Source: Ilyonectria destructans (lineage: Eukaryota > Ascomycota > Sordariomycetes > Hypocreales > Nectriaceae). Taken from it: a stretch of DNA of 64,000 nt. Below the pieces are notes generated by a model. That model worked only from the letters and a program-made list of their open reading frames with translations, did no database searches and was not told the origin of the DNA. How positions within the stretch are numbered: the stretch's first letter is position 1; each line of letters starts with the position of its first letter. The DNA lies in NCBI GenBank assembly GCA_020740775.1, contig JAHEWK010000025.1:620001-684000 (forward strand). The letters run 5' to 3'. This document shows, one piece after another, positions 11,268 through 25,563 of this stretch. The translations under genes were made by a program, and so were the position numbers.

Positions 11268-12766
11268 CTATTTTATATGGTGATAGAAGTCCCAGCAATT
11301 TCCCCCTCTACATAGAGCTACATTACACTGCTGACAGCGGTATCGCGATTTCTTTAGTCTCTGACCCCTGTTGCCGTTGACTGCCCGTAACGGCTGCGGC
11401 CGACCCTCTCCAAGCCGTATTCCTTTACAAGCTTGACATGCCGAGGGATTCTTATTCCGGACCCAATTGTGCTGTACGACCGGCGTAAATTCATCTCCAG
11501 TCCGAAATCTCTGTCGGGCCTGACTGTCAGACTCATACTTCGCGATAAGGTCATTGACAAGGCGTTGCCGCCAATTGCCCTGTGACATCTCCGGCTTCCA
11601 CTGCGGCTGCCCTCGCTGCTGTAAAAGATAGCTGTTGATAAGGGCTATTTCTAGTAGGAAGTCCCAAGCTAGGGCCCTCCAGCCGCCCCTACGGGTACGG
11701 CGGGTAGGGCTCCAATATGACCGCATTTGGTCACCTTGATCTACAGCACCCATTTCATCATTGTAAATAGCAGCGATAGACGGAATAGAAATCAGCTTGA
11801 CAGCCTCGGTACCAAAAAATCGCTGTATTGGCCGTGCTTGCATTTGGTCTGTTGTCGGTCTTTTCCTCTGACGTTCGAGTCTCTCAGTGCCTTTAAACAC
11901 AGTAGATAGGAATAACACAAGGGCGTTATCTTTCCACGCGATCTGATTGACCTAGCCGAAGACAAATTAGTAGGGAAAATCAACACAATCTTGTCTCTCT
12001 GACTGACTTGGTTATCTGCCGTAGGGAAAGCCCTGACGTCATTAAATTTGAGGCTGCCGGCAGCTGTATTATCCGTAGCCTTGAGCTTGACAAGGGGCTT
12101 GTAGATGCCACAGTTCCTGCGGGCTGTGCCTGTGGCGCCGTGACCGCACTGCCGGAGCCGGCGAAAGAGGTCACAGGAAGAGAATAGGTTATCGAGAAAT
12201 ACGTGGTATCTGGCCTCCGGCAGCAGATTTACTAGGGCAACAACCACAGCTTGGGTCGGGTTCAGATGGATCGTCTTCCTCTCTTGTCGCTGCTGCCGGA
12301 CCCGCCGCAGCTGTGACGGCAGGCGCCGGTAGCTCGGCCGGATACCAACGGGCCCGAATTTTCGGCCGGGCCGGTGCCAAATCCACCGCAGGAAATAACC
12401 TTGTTGGGCTACAGCCCACACTTTGAAGCCCGTGGGGATAGGTTTGCTAGGGACTGTTGTTGTCTCAAGGGACCGGCCAAGGAAGCGGACCATACACTCA
12501 TCTACAGCGATAGATGTGCCCGGAAGATAGAAGATTGTAGACGTATGTTGTAGGTGGTCAGACCAAGCTTTAATCCGGATAAAGGTGCGGCCGTAGAAGC
12601 TTGTGTCAGGGTCCTTATCGATGGTTGTAAAGTTAAAGATATGAAGATGCCGAGATAGCAGCTGGAACCGGTTATTAGGGATGCATCGAGGTAAAGTACC
12701 AGGAGGTAAATTACCAAAACCCCTAGGTAAATGACGGTCATAAACCCGAGGTTTATGACGCGTCAT
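11268..12766 (-). pseudogene. PiggyBac-type transposase (DDE_Tnp_1_7 family), N-terminally truncated
   Basis: Motifs in order: RFQLLSRHLHIF, IAVDECMVRFLGR (first Asp), a KPIPTGFKVWA block, FLDNLFSS (second Asp), GATGTARRN, and MGAVDQGDQ (third Asp), ending in a cysteine-rich tail (CQACKG, RYRCQQCN, CRGGNCWDFYH) like the C-terminal zinc-binding domain of piggyBac transposases. An intron is inferred at 11952-12007 (GTCAGT...CTAG), which joins ADNQ to VNQIAWKDN. The N-terminal ~100 residues typical of the family are absent; homology ends near 12680, at the proposed left end of the hAT element. No TTAA-flanked ends were found. Confidence 0.75.
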
Positions 12767-15195
12767 TTATCACGTGCTTCCAGTACTATTTGGTGACTAC
12801 GGAACGGCGTCGGTGGAATGATATACGCACATACAGTTTGGTGTGCATTGGTATTCGCCGGGGATGAGGTACCGATCACACCAAAATCGGCTGTGCGGGT
12901 ACAAGAGGTCCATACCCCCGTGCAACGGCTCCGTGTTCGTTTCTTCGTCAAAACTCCCAGACTTGCTACTTCAATATGACAGTATTATATTTCTCGAAAG
13001 CCAACTTATTTACATTTCAACGTTAATAAACAGACTCTGTCTGCGTCCGTGCCTGCATCTACAAAAATGCAGTCCTGGAAGTCGTCCTCGAGCTCTAAGA
13101 GCAACTTCACGTCAGCCGTCTCCCAGGATTGGCCGCTCGGCATTCTCCAAGGTGTCTCTTGGGCTGTCTCAAGTTTTCTCAACACCCGACTATTCATATA
13201 TATGAATGTCAATTTATTGGTGCTAGTGACAGTAAGACGATTGCGAATCTTGTTGTGGAGGAAAGTGATCGAGGAAAAAGATCTCTCAGAAGGTACGGAA
13301 TTAGCCAAAGCGCCCAGTACTCGTTTGGCCAATGCAGCGAGTGATACATTCATAGAATGAAGATACCGCCAACTGTCAAGGACGTGTTGGTGGTGCGGAG
13401 TGCGTGCCCTCGGATGCTGCTCTGTATATGCGACTTCCTGGGCCAAAGAGGTTGCCCTCCCGAGCTCTAAATTGACAAAACTCCCGGAAGATATTGCCGT
13501 ATTCCTCAGCGTTAGTGTTGTCCTCAAGAAAGTTATGTGCTCTTCTGACAATGTCTGTGGTCAACCAATGGTGCTTCGGGTCGGTAGTGGCAGGGTCCAA
13601 AGCAAAGGCCATGTAGTGTATGTCGTCCGTTTGCACGTCAAACCGTTGCTTTCGTAATGCCTTCAGTTCTTGGTAGTTTATTAGTGGGTCCTGACCAGCC
13701 TCTTCCAATGCGTCCCATGAAGCCTGAATGGATAGCCAACGTGGAATGACCTCCCCAAGACCCGCGCGGTCGCGTTCTGAGTTGGCTTGGGCATGACCAA
13801 TCGGCTGAAGAACTTTGAATAACATTTCCAGATTGGCCCAAAATTCGAGATCGTTGATATATGATATCACCTGAGGTAGACTTGACTGTGTCACCTGTTC
13901 CTCCTCTTTGACAATTACCGGCTTCATTCCGTTGAGAATAACTGGATCGCGTGCGAAAGCTCGAAGGGCGTCTTTGTTGGCAAACACAGATTTAACAGCA
14001 GCAAGTTGTGTTCCCCAGCGTGTGATTGCAGCAGTAATGAACGCCTTGCGCTGCCCGTAGCATTCCTGCTGATGAATGCGAAGCCTTGACAACTGCAATT
14101 TGGCTTTCTTAAAGAAGGCAATGAGAAAAGTAATCTTCCCAAAGATTAACATCCACCGCTTCGACTCCACAATGTCTTTGATAAGCAATTGAAGTCCGTG
14201 AGAATCGCACAAGATATAAAGGCAGTGGCTGGACTCTGGCAGCGCTTTCATTTCTCGATGAAGCTTTCTCATCGTGCTACATGTATCTGTACAGATAGCA
14301 TTCAGCCGCGAGAAATCGTGTCCGAATATTTCAAGAAGAGATGGCTTGATAAGGCTCAAGGTCGTCAATGCCGTGTGATCATGATCTTTAGTATCGATTG
14401 TCGTCCAGTAAAATGCAACCGAACTAGGAATTTCAATAGATATATTGATAATTCGGTTGCTTGAGATATCATCTGAGGCATCGAATATGACGTTGAGATG
14501 CGGGGCCTCGTCCAGAAGAGCCTTGACACGTTGCTGATAGTCCAGGTAGACAGGGTCGAGGAATGAGGCAACTCGATTGCGATCTGGAGGTTTATATGCC
14601 GAATTTAGCATTTGGAATAGTTTCAGTGTCTCAGGCTCTTCATAGAGGGAATAGGGTTTGCCGGAGGTAAAGACTGCGACGGCGGCTTGACGGTCCAATG
14701 CATCCTTAGATGCTTTGCTAACACTATCCAACTTAGTGTTGATGAGCGGTTGTCGGCTGGGAATGACTTCATGAAGCTGTCGATATGCGGTGCATTGCGT
14801 GTGAAGGTGTCGAAGTTGTTTGGAGGTGTGCTTCGCCATAGTCTTTGAGCAGAGCTTGCAGACTACACGGTTCAGCGTAAAGCCCTCTTCCGAAGCCGGC
14901 CGGAAATATTCGTCAATGCCATGAAGTTTAGGACGACCTCCCCGATTGGTCATATTGACTCAGTAATGACCATAAATAGTTGTTGTCGGTGAAGAAATCT
15001 CAACAGCAACATCGGGGGGTGATGAAGCCTCCTCAGGGGTCGCAACAACTCATGGTCGTCCCCCACCCCAACCCCCTTTTGGTTAGTCACTAAACCCAAT
15101 TAGGAAGGAGGTTTATGACGGTAAATTACCCGTCAGTTGGGGTTTATGACGTCAATTGGTAACTTGGGGTTTATGACGTCAAAAACGCATCCCTA
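12676..15195 (-). mobile_element. hAT-type transposon, about 2.5 kb (ends tentative)
   Basis: The ends are proposed from a short inverted repeat TAGGGATGC (12676, and inverted ending at 15195) plus subterminal copies of GGTTTATGACG in both orientations (12735-12765, 15109-15178) and GGTAAATTACC near both ends. It encodes a hAT transposase on the minus strand. I could not find an 8-bp target duplication, so the boundaries could be wrong or the flanks rearranged. Confidence 0.55.
13006..14953 (-). pseudogene. hAT-family transposase with BED zinc finger, frameshifted
   Basis: The N-terminus has a BED-type zinc finger (CKLCSKTMAKH...HTQC, residues ~30-55). A long central domain includes NVIFDASDD and ITRWGTQLAAV. 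The C-terminal hAT dimerisation domain (ALANSVPSERSFSSI) is in a different frame, in the 13006-13551 segment. The first frame stops after THSAPPTRP near 13376, while the dimerisation frame is already open from 13551; one small indel between about 13380 and 13470 would join them. An unrecognised small intron is the alternative. Confidence 0.8.
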
Positions 15196-16102
15196 GTCAA
15201 TCTGTGTTTGCGGGGATGAGTTATTCCGGTGGGATTGTCACCACGTGATTCTGTTTCCTTGGTTGCCACTCCCAAGTTCGTCCTCAAGTAGTCTAGGTCA
15301 TTGTTTGACCAGGTACCCCGTATGTTGCGTGGGGCATGCTATTAAATCTCCAGCTTTCCTTGGTACTATGTAACACTTCATTATGAATGCGCCGAGTACA
15401 CTGAATTTCTGAACATGATACCCTTTCATGGTTACAACCCACCGTCATCCCACATCAGTGGCCATGAGGCTAGCTGGCAAGAAGCGGGTTTGCCTGATAC
15501 TTCCGACTGCGGCACGCGCATTGCTCTATACAAATAAGACCCCAGACGACTCTAACTCGGATTGGACGCCAGAATATTCATCGCAAGGGCTCGTCTCTGT
15601 CAGCTCCGCAATTCGTGTCTCCGCAATACGCGTCTCCGCAATACACGTCTCCGCAATATAATCCTTGTCGTAGTCAGGTGCCGCTTGCAATTCCGACAGT
15701 TTACCGCCGAGCCAGCGAGCCAATCATCTAGGTTCTGCGTGAGGGGTCGGGTGCGGTTAAAAGCCTTCCAGGCCATAGTCTACCAAGTGAGGACCGGGGT
15801 CACATCGCCAAGTGCAACACGCGGAAGCAATGTAACCGAGATAAGGCCAATAATGATGGATATTGTATTCAACGGGCCACATCCGTGGAAATTAGAATTC
15901 GGCTTGATTTTGGCGCGCTGCGATGCGGCTTTGCAACTATAAGACCTCCAGCTGCCCGGCCTTTCAGCGTGAGTACGCCTAAGCCCTGCGTCACAACACC
16001 TCGCAGTCCTGCATTCTCGGAACTCAGAAAACTTACACCTTGTTGTCGTTTGCTTACGTATTTCCGGCACCGATCTCTCATACGGCTTTACATTCCACAG
16101 TA
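15196..16102. other. Spacer upstream of the beta-galactosidase gene
   Basis: No gene recognised. It contains the short minisatellite at 15604-15658 and presumably the promoter of the gene starting at 16103. Confidence 0.5.
15604..15658 (+). repeat. Short minisatellite, ~15-bp unit, four copies
   Basis: Four head-to-tail copies of a CTCCGCAATACGCGT-like unit with small variations (ATTCGTG, ATACGCG, ATACACG, ATATA). Confidence 0.8.
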
Positions 16103-19156
<3,054 letters not shown>

Positions 19157-20014
19157 TCAATGAGAACAGCGGTCAGAACTTTAAACCTTGTATTTGTATC
19201 AATGATTAAGTTTTATTGTGATTGGGGGAGCGACAGACAAGCACATAAAACTTGACTAATGCTGAGTCACAGCGGATATGACGAATAAACCTACATGCAG
19301 GGGAGTTTACAGGAGTATATAAATGGCACATTGTGTAACACCGTACGAGGTTGGAAAAGAGGTTGGCTGAGGGGCTGGAAAGGAGGTTACAAGAGGCAGG
19401 ACGAATAAAGCTTGACAATAGCTTCAAAACCTGCCCAGCCTCCTACAGAAAACAAGGGCCTCTCGAGCTATAAGAAGTGCCTGTAATTCTCATCAGATTG
19501 ATAGCAATACAAGTTCTTTTCTATCTATTCCCTTATGACCCCGGATGCGATACATTGCCTGGCCCACCGAAGACCGAGTGAGCTTTGAACTATAGCCAAC
19601 GCTTCTCTAGGCGAGCCTAGTCACCGAACCCAATCAATCTAGAACAAGTCAGTTCAGACCCTTGTTTTGTCATCATATTATTGCCAGTCACCAAGGCAAG
19701 CAGCCTGCGCCAGGCCATAATGCCGAAAAGCTTTGGTATTCCTACTCTTCTTGGACCACTAACTAAAACGAGTGCTGCGATTATGAAATGCTGTTGGATT
19801 ATGGACCTAATTTAATACTGGCTATAGTAATACTTAGGGTACCTTATACTTTTAGCTCAGCTGGTTAATCCAACAAATACTTGAAAATCATGCCACTGCC
19901 GACAAAATGCACTTGTATCCAGGTTCACACATCATACAGTTACATTTGAGAAGAGAAAATCCCCGACCTGTCGCAACACAGGTCTCAACCAGCGGTGTCT
20001 GGCGTAAAAAAATG
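19157..20014. other. Convergent intergenic region between beta-galactosidase and permease
   Basis: Both neighbours end toward this spacer, so it should hold their 3' ends. I see no gene or known RNA. A TAGCTCAGCTGG stretch near 19855 resembles a tRNA A box but no tRNA fold follows. Confidence 0.5.
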
Positions 20015-21086
20015 TTAAACCCGTTCTTTCTCTTCGATCGCGGCAGCCTTGGAGCTGACAACTTCCACGGCAGCCTTGTCGCCTTCCATAACGAGCGCCA
20101 TTTCCTCCAGGCTGGGTCCTTGTGTTTCTGGGAAGAAGAAGTAGACAATAGTAGTCTCAATGACCAACCATACAACATAGGCGAGGAAGAACTTCCACCC
20201 AATGTTTTCCATTCCGATGGGATTGATAAATTGATTGAAGACGGAAGCGACTCGGACAGACATTTGCATGACAGCAATGCCTTTGGAGCGTAGAATGAAT
20301 GGGAAGATTTCGCCAATATAGAGATATTGGAAGGGCTGCATGAGGTTGTAACAGGCATTGAAAAGGAATATCAGCGCAACGACTGCAATGGCGGCGGATT
20401 TGTTGCTGCCATCTTCTGCATATACACCAGAACAAGCTGTATAGCAGGCGAAGAGGGTGGTCATGCCGATATATGCGGTCATCAGTTGCCTGCGGCGCAA
20501 CACCCAGCCCGCCATCCAGCTAGAACACAACGCAGTGACAAGGTTCCAACAGTTGATGCCCACGTTGAGCTGGTTCTGTGTGGACCGAGCCGTGATGCCA
20601 ACTAGAGCAAGGATCTTTGCCAGGTAGTAGCTGATCAGCCCGTTTCCAGACCATTGAGTAAAGAAACCAACACAGATAGCGACGAATACTCGGTGCCGGT
20701 TGGCTTTGGTGCTGACAAGATCTTTCCATGGATTGGTAGAGGCTTCCTTTTCTTTTCGCAGAGTCTCTCGGATCTGAAAGAACTCTGCGGCAACAAAAGT
20801 TGACGATTCGTCACCTTCAGCATGATACTTGATCAGGATCTGAAGAGCTTCGTCGTGACGGTCCTTGGAGATGAGCCAGCGGGGAGATTCTGGGACGAAC
20901 CTTGCCAAATGTTAGCACTTGAAGGTAATTACGTCAAGAAATTGTACACATAGCGACTTACCAGATGAAAGCGATGGTAAATAATGACGGAAGAATTTGA
21001 AGCATAGTGGGAAGTCTCCAACTCCAGTGGGTCGTCCAATTGTAGGTGCCAAGTGTGACTCCTGCAGCGAGGATAGAGCCAGCATA
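20015..21086 (-). pseudogene. MFS sugar (lactose permease-like) transporter, 5' end missing at a transposon junction
   Basis: A plasma-membrane sugar/H+ symporter of the HXT/lactose-permease family. The remaining part starts in about TM5 (YAGSILAAGVTLGTYNW), then PESPRWLISKDRHDEAL (the sugar-transporter loop signature), FFTQWSGNGLISYYL, several hydrophobic helices and the end-of-domain motif FPETQGPSLEEMA. An intron lies at 20901-20961 (GTAAGT, GCTAAC branch, CAAG) between TIAFIW and FVPESPRW. The reading frame stops being permease exactly at the TA (21085-21086) where element D begins. The N-terminal third was not found on the far side of the transposons (26856 onward). Being convergent with a GH2 beta-galactosidase supports a lactose/galactoside role. 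Confidence 0.8.
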
Positions 21087-22210
21087 CCCGGTGGGTTGAC
21101 TAAGCCGGCTTAAGGCCCCCACCTCTCCTGCCGGAGAGGTGGTATCACAATCCGTATCTGCGTCACTTGCGTATCCGCTTCCTGCCACTTTGGTGTAAGT
21201 CACCGCATTCATTTGAGGTCATAGAAATAAGATAAAAATATCATAAGAATCGCATACATCTGATTAATTGATACTGAGGTCCCATCACGCTTTTCTTCAA
21301 AGACTAAAATGTTGTGGCGGATTGAATCCTGACCCTAGCCCCGCTGCTATACCTTTGGGACCCGAATTTGCCGGCCTCCTACCATAATAGAGGGCTCAGC
21401 ATCTTTGTCATCTGAATAGGTATTATGTATGCGTTCGTAATTAAACCCCCTATAGCTCTCTGTGTGTATTTACTGCTGACTTTGAGCTCTATTTTCTTCC
21501 TCATTTGCCCGTTGTTGGATATTTGAAAGAGCCTGTATTGTAGTATCAATCTGCGTGTTAGTAATAATCTCAATATTATCACTATTGTAGTCTTCCTCGT
21601 TGCGCAAGACCGGTAATTCCAATAACGATACGACAGAAAGAAAGTCATCTACAGTATCGTCAGCTCCGTCAGCCCCGTCAGCGCTGTCAGCCTTGTTATC
21701 GCTGTCAGCCTTATCTGCACTGTAGTTTATAAGAGGGGCATATGTAATTGTAGCCCGGCTTTGCAACCATATAGCAACCTCTGGAATAGCATCTAGCGTT
21801 GGCTTTAAGAATGTTGAATAATAGAAGCTTTATTGGTTATCGTCAGCTTGATTCTATTGCCGCCTTGTATTCTCAACGATCTCAAGCTTCTCTGACGTAA
21901 TGAGGCTTTGGTGATATTCTTCTAACTTAACAGCTTCAGCTGCCTCTTATGCCTCCCTTACTCTTGCAGCAGCTCGACTGTATAGGCGAGGTCTTTCTAC
22001 CCTAGCAGCCTTTTCCTTAGCAGCTTCTTCCTGCCTTATCTTATGCTACTGGGCTTCCTGCTGACAAGCCTGCTTTTTAGCTTCCTTAGCCCATTCCTTA
22101 TAGCCTCAGTCTACAACCTTCTTACGAAGTTAAGCCACAGTAAAGGCTCTATTATCAACTCGAATGCATCTTAAGGTCTTTATACGGCGGGCTTCAACTC
22201 GAATACACTC

Positions 22211-23700
22211 TTATTGCAGAAAAATAATCTGCTTATAAGCCGATTGAGTGATAATAGCGAGGTTAAGGCAGGCAGTAACATCGTCAATTTTAGCCCTCGT
22301 TAGGCTGCTTAGAAGATCGAGCTTATTTCCTATTGTTGCAAAGTCTCTTTTTGCCTTTCTTGGTGAGACTGTTCCTTTATGAATAAGCTTAGGAAATAAG
22401 GGCTCCTCGAGGTCTAAAGCTGCCCGACGTAGTGGCCCTAATACCATCTCTGGCTTCAATGGCATAAGGCCTGATTTATTAAAGCCAGCAAAGATATAAC
22501 AGGGCCGAAAAGCTGCATTATAAAGCCGGTCCCACTGATTGAGAAAGTCAAATCGAGTAATTTGCATACCGCCGGCTATAGTAAAGTCATTCAGGGCGTT
22601 ATGTTGCATCTAGTGGATGGAAATGATCATATGTGTGAGAAGCTCTTGATTTCTAGCTAAGGGACGGGCCTAGAGCCCGTCTTTTATACATGATGAAGAC
22701 GGCTGCTGCCGGAGGCGGCAGTCCGTCGCCGCCGCACAGGGGCCGGGGCCCTGTGGGTCCCGGGGACCGGGATCGTGGTCATAGGGCCGGCGATGTGGGC
22801 TGAGATAAGAGGAGAAAGCAAGGAAAGTCACGTTGTCTAGGATATGACCCCGAAATGTGACACGTTACGCTATTCCCTTTTTAGATGCTGATAAACACCA
22901 ACATCTAGAGGCTGTAATAGATAGCTGGTATGAGAAGGAAGCTGGAAAGGGATGATATCGAATTTATTGCAATACCAGATAAATTCAGGGTCTTTATGAG
23001 CAGAAAACCCATCCATTATTAGCAGCCGGAATACCGGCTTTATCTTCCGGGTCATAAATAACGCTGTATAAGCTACCTTTTCATCCCACTGGCTGCAAGA
23101 TAAATCAGAGTCATAACCGAACCAGGTCTCGATAGAAAAGCCCTTAAAGTTATCGCTCAGGGCAAAGGAATGACGATTAAAGTGCTGCAGCCACTGCAGA
23201 GCTTGATGGGTATTATTGAAGCCAGTGGAGGTCTATATGAGGACCACTTCCTTATTAATATCAGCTAGGGCATATTCCTCTAGTAATACCTTTATACTGA
23301 GGATAAGGAAGGAAGGAATAGCCCGGCTGGCTATATTGATGGTATCTACTGATATTAATAACTCTTTATTTCCCGGCTGAAAAGTTACTGGCCTTATATT
23401 TTTTCTAGTCTGGGTCGAAAAAATCCTTATAAAAGAGTCAACCCACCCTATTTATAAGGGAGTCTTATCAAAATTCCATAAATTAGCTGGGGTAATTCCA
23501 AGCTCCTGAAGGACTGCAGTATATTCTTCAAATTAAGCTTCTAGTCTCTCAATATCAAGCTCGGCTCCAGCTCGTGCAATTTCCTTGATTTTTAGCGCCT
23601 TATACTGCAGCTCTAGATGCCTCTTTTTAAACCGCCTAACCCAAGACTTTAAGACTGGCATCACAGAGCCTTTAATACGGTATTTCCTAATAAAATTAGC
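22211..23700 (-). pseudogene. Pogo-type DDE transposase of element D, RIP-degraded and interrupted
   Basis: On the minus strand, fragments include ITPANLWNFDKT (first Asp), LLIMDGFSAHKDPEF (second Asp) and SYLLQPLDVGVYQH (third Asp), followed after an inserted repeat by GFNKSGLMPLKPEMVLGP, typical of Fot1/pogo C-termini. Stops and frameshifts are frequent. The insertion at 22634-22862 separates the catalytic part from the C-terminal part. Confidence 0.75.
22634..22862. repeat. Dispersed ~200-bp repeat, copy 1 (LTR-like)
   Basis: A GC-rich block with hairpins (ACGGGC...GCCCGT; CAGGGGCCGGGGCCCTG) interrupts the element D transposase. It is nearly identical to 48964-49150. Its ends, TGTGAGAAG and ATGTGACA, look LTR-like (TG...CA), but I found no target duplication, so the class is uncertain. 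Confidence 0.75.
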
Positions 23701-24373
23701 ATAATTGCGGATAGTAGCCTCTATAACTGCAAATACGCTCTTTTCAGCAGTACGGATATACGTAACTAACGCCTTTTCTTCAACTTATATAAGGGCAGTT
23801 AGACTGCCGCCCTTATTGCTAGTTGGAAGAGCCTTTCCAGCATTTAACAGCCGTATATATTTCTTCGTAAGAGGCCCGCTGGCATGGTATAAGGCGGCGA
23901 TATCAAGAATTAAGAGCTTGCGGGCAGATGCAGCGTTCCCCCGCGTTGTATGTGTGACGTAATCGCCGGAGAGATAGGCACGGGCTGCGCAGGCCGCATA
24001 CTGACGGGACTTTTCTAAATCTTGGGATATGATGAAATAAGATCGATGAGATGATATATCTTCAATTTGAGGTTAAAAGAGCTTGAATTGACGAAGTTGT
24101 GATAGTTCAAAGTGGCAGGAAGCGGATACGCAAGTGATGCAGATACGGGTTGTGATACCACCTCTCCGGCAGGAGAGGTGGGGGCCTTAAGCCGGCTTAG
24201 TCAACCCACCGGGTACAGTCGGTTGCGAAAAAAACGACAATGCCCGGATCCACCCGAATTTCCGCAATGACACTACAATCTTTGACCAGCTGCCATAGTC
24301 TCAATTAAAGTCATAGAAAATCATAAGATAGATCAAATTGAAGCCCAGAAGCTAGAGCTTATTAGGACTTATA

Positions 24374-25489
24374 TCAATACTTTGTGTACCATCCATTTGC
24401 CTCTACAACCGCCTGCATCCGTGCAGGCATCGAATTTATGACGTTTTCGAACACCTCATCATCAATCTCAGCCCACAGCTCAATCGCAGCATCAATTAAA
24501 AGATCCAAAGAGGCAGAATCCTTTGGAAGGTCTCCAAGATGCGGGTATCGCTTGCAGATCCGCTCTTTTAGGATTGCCCATAGATTTTCAATAGGATTAA
24601 GATCGGGTGAGTATGGCGGCCAAGACGGCAGGAAAAGCCCCTCCCTTCTAGCATAGCTGTGCAACCACCCTTGCACGAGACGGGCTTTATAAGTTGGTCC
24701 GTTATCGTGCTGAAATGTCATTCCATCGTCGATAATTTCCGGAAGGTGAGTCTTAAGGCATTCCAGGATAATCCGGCTGGAGATGCCGCCGCGCTTGGAT
24801 TCGGGATCCCCTTCTAAAGGGACTAAAGCTGTAGCCCTTTTAAGGCAAAAGGCACCAAAGAACATCTTAGAATGCCTCGTCAGCTTCCGGCGGGGCTGTA
24901 CGTTCTTTTTCCTAAGTCTCTCGCCCTTGGAGGCAGTCAGGAAAGTGATCATAAGATCGAGGGTTTAACTTACATATCGGCAGAAAACCCACTTCCGTCT
25001 CTCGCCGTCACCACGAGCAATCGAGACCTCATCAGAGAAAATCCAAGTATGCCAAAAGCTCTCATCTTCATTAGCGTATTGCTGTGCGAAATCCAGGCGC
25101 TTTTGGGCTATAGCTGGGCTCAGAAATGGCCGTCGAAGAGAGAGGTGGTGCTGGACGCCCTGTTTACGCAGCCATCGCATTAGAGTTGTCTTGTGACAGC
25201 GCAAACCGGTCTTCTCAAGGATTTCTGCATATGTGACGAAAGGGTCTTGATCGACGATTCTAAAGATGTGATTTTTATCGCAGGTTGATATAATAGTCGG
25301 GCGCCTAGAGCCGGGGTTTCTCTTTGCGCTATTTTGATGTTTGTACCGCCGGACGATGCCAAATATTGCATGTTTGGTTGTGCCCTCTTCCTCGGCGATG
25401 TTATTAGCTGAGATACCAGAATTATATTTATATATAATCTTCGTTCTCTTGTGAGGACTGTGATGAGATTTGGGCCTGATACGAGGCAT
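24374..25489 (-). CDS. Tc1-type DD34E transposase, apparently intact
   Basis: 355 residues in two exons: 25489-24974 and 24925-24374, with a 48-nt intron (GTAAGT...CCAAG, 24926-24973). The N-terminal helix-turn-helix (SGISANNIAEEEGTTKHAI) and a second HTH (ILEKTGLRCHKTTLMRWL) bind the inverted repeats. The catalytic acidic residues are in IFSDEVS, FQHDNGP and SPDLNPIENLW, with the spacing expected for DD34E. Start chosen: ATG of MPRIRPKSHH at 25489; an upstream in-frame start at 25555 is possible. No stop or frameshift is seen, so the element may be autonomous, unlike its neighbours. Confidence 0.88.
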
Positions 25490-25563
25490 AATGATTGAGC
25501 TGTAATAGAGTGAAGTTGGTGATGTCTGGTGGGATGTCTGTGATCGCGATCGCAAGAGCGGGG

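Larger units (their letters stand above)
21087..24213 (-). mobile_element. Decayed pogo-type transposon (element D), 3.1 kb, ~105-bp inverted repeats
   Basis: Terminal inverted repeats start CCCGGTGGGTTGACTAAGCC at both ends, run for about 105 bp with only two or three differences, and are flanked by TA (21085-21086 and 24214-24215). Each inverted repeat contains an internal hairpin CCACCTCTCC-TGCC-GGAGAGGTGG. The interior is AT-rich with many TAG/TAA stops, consistent with RIP. It interrupts or abuts the sugar permease gene. Confidence 0.88.

Noticed and set aside
12676..15195. TAGGG motifs read as telomeric repeat
   Set aside because: Single occurrences within TAGGGATGC, no TTAGGG arrays anywhere in the window.
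19845..19905. TAGCTCAGCTGGTTAA resembling a tRNA D-arm
   Set aside because: No anticodon, T-arm or acceptor stem can be formed from the following sequence.
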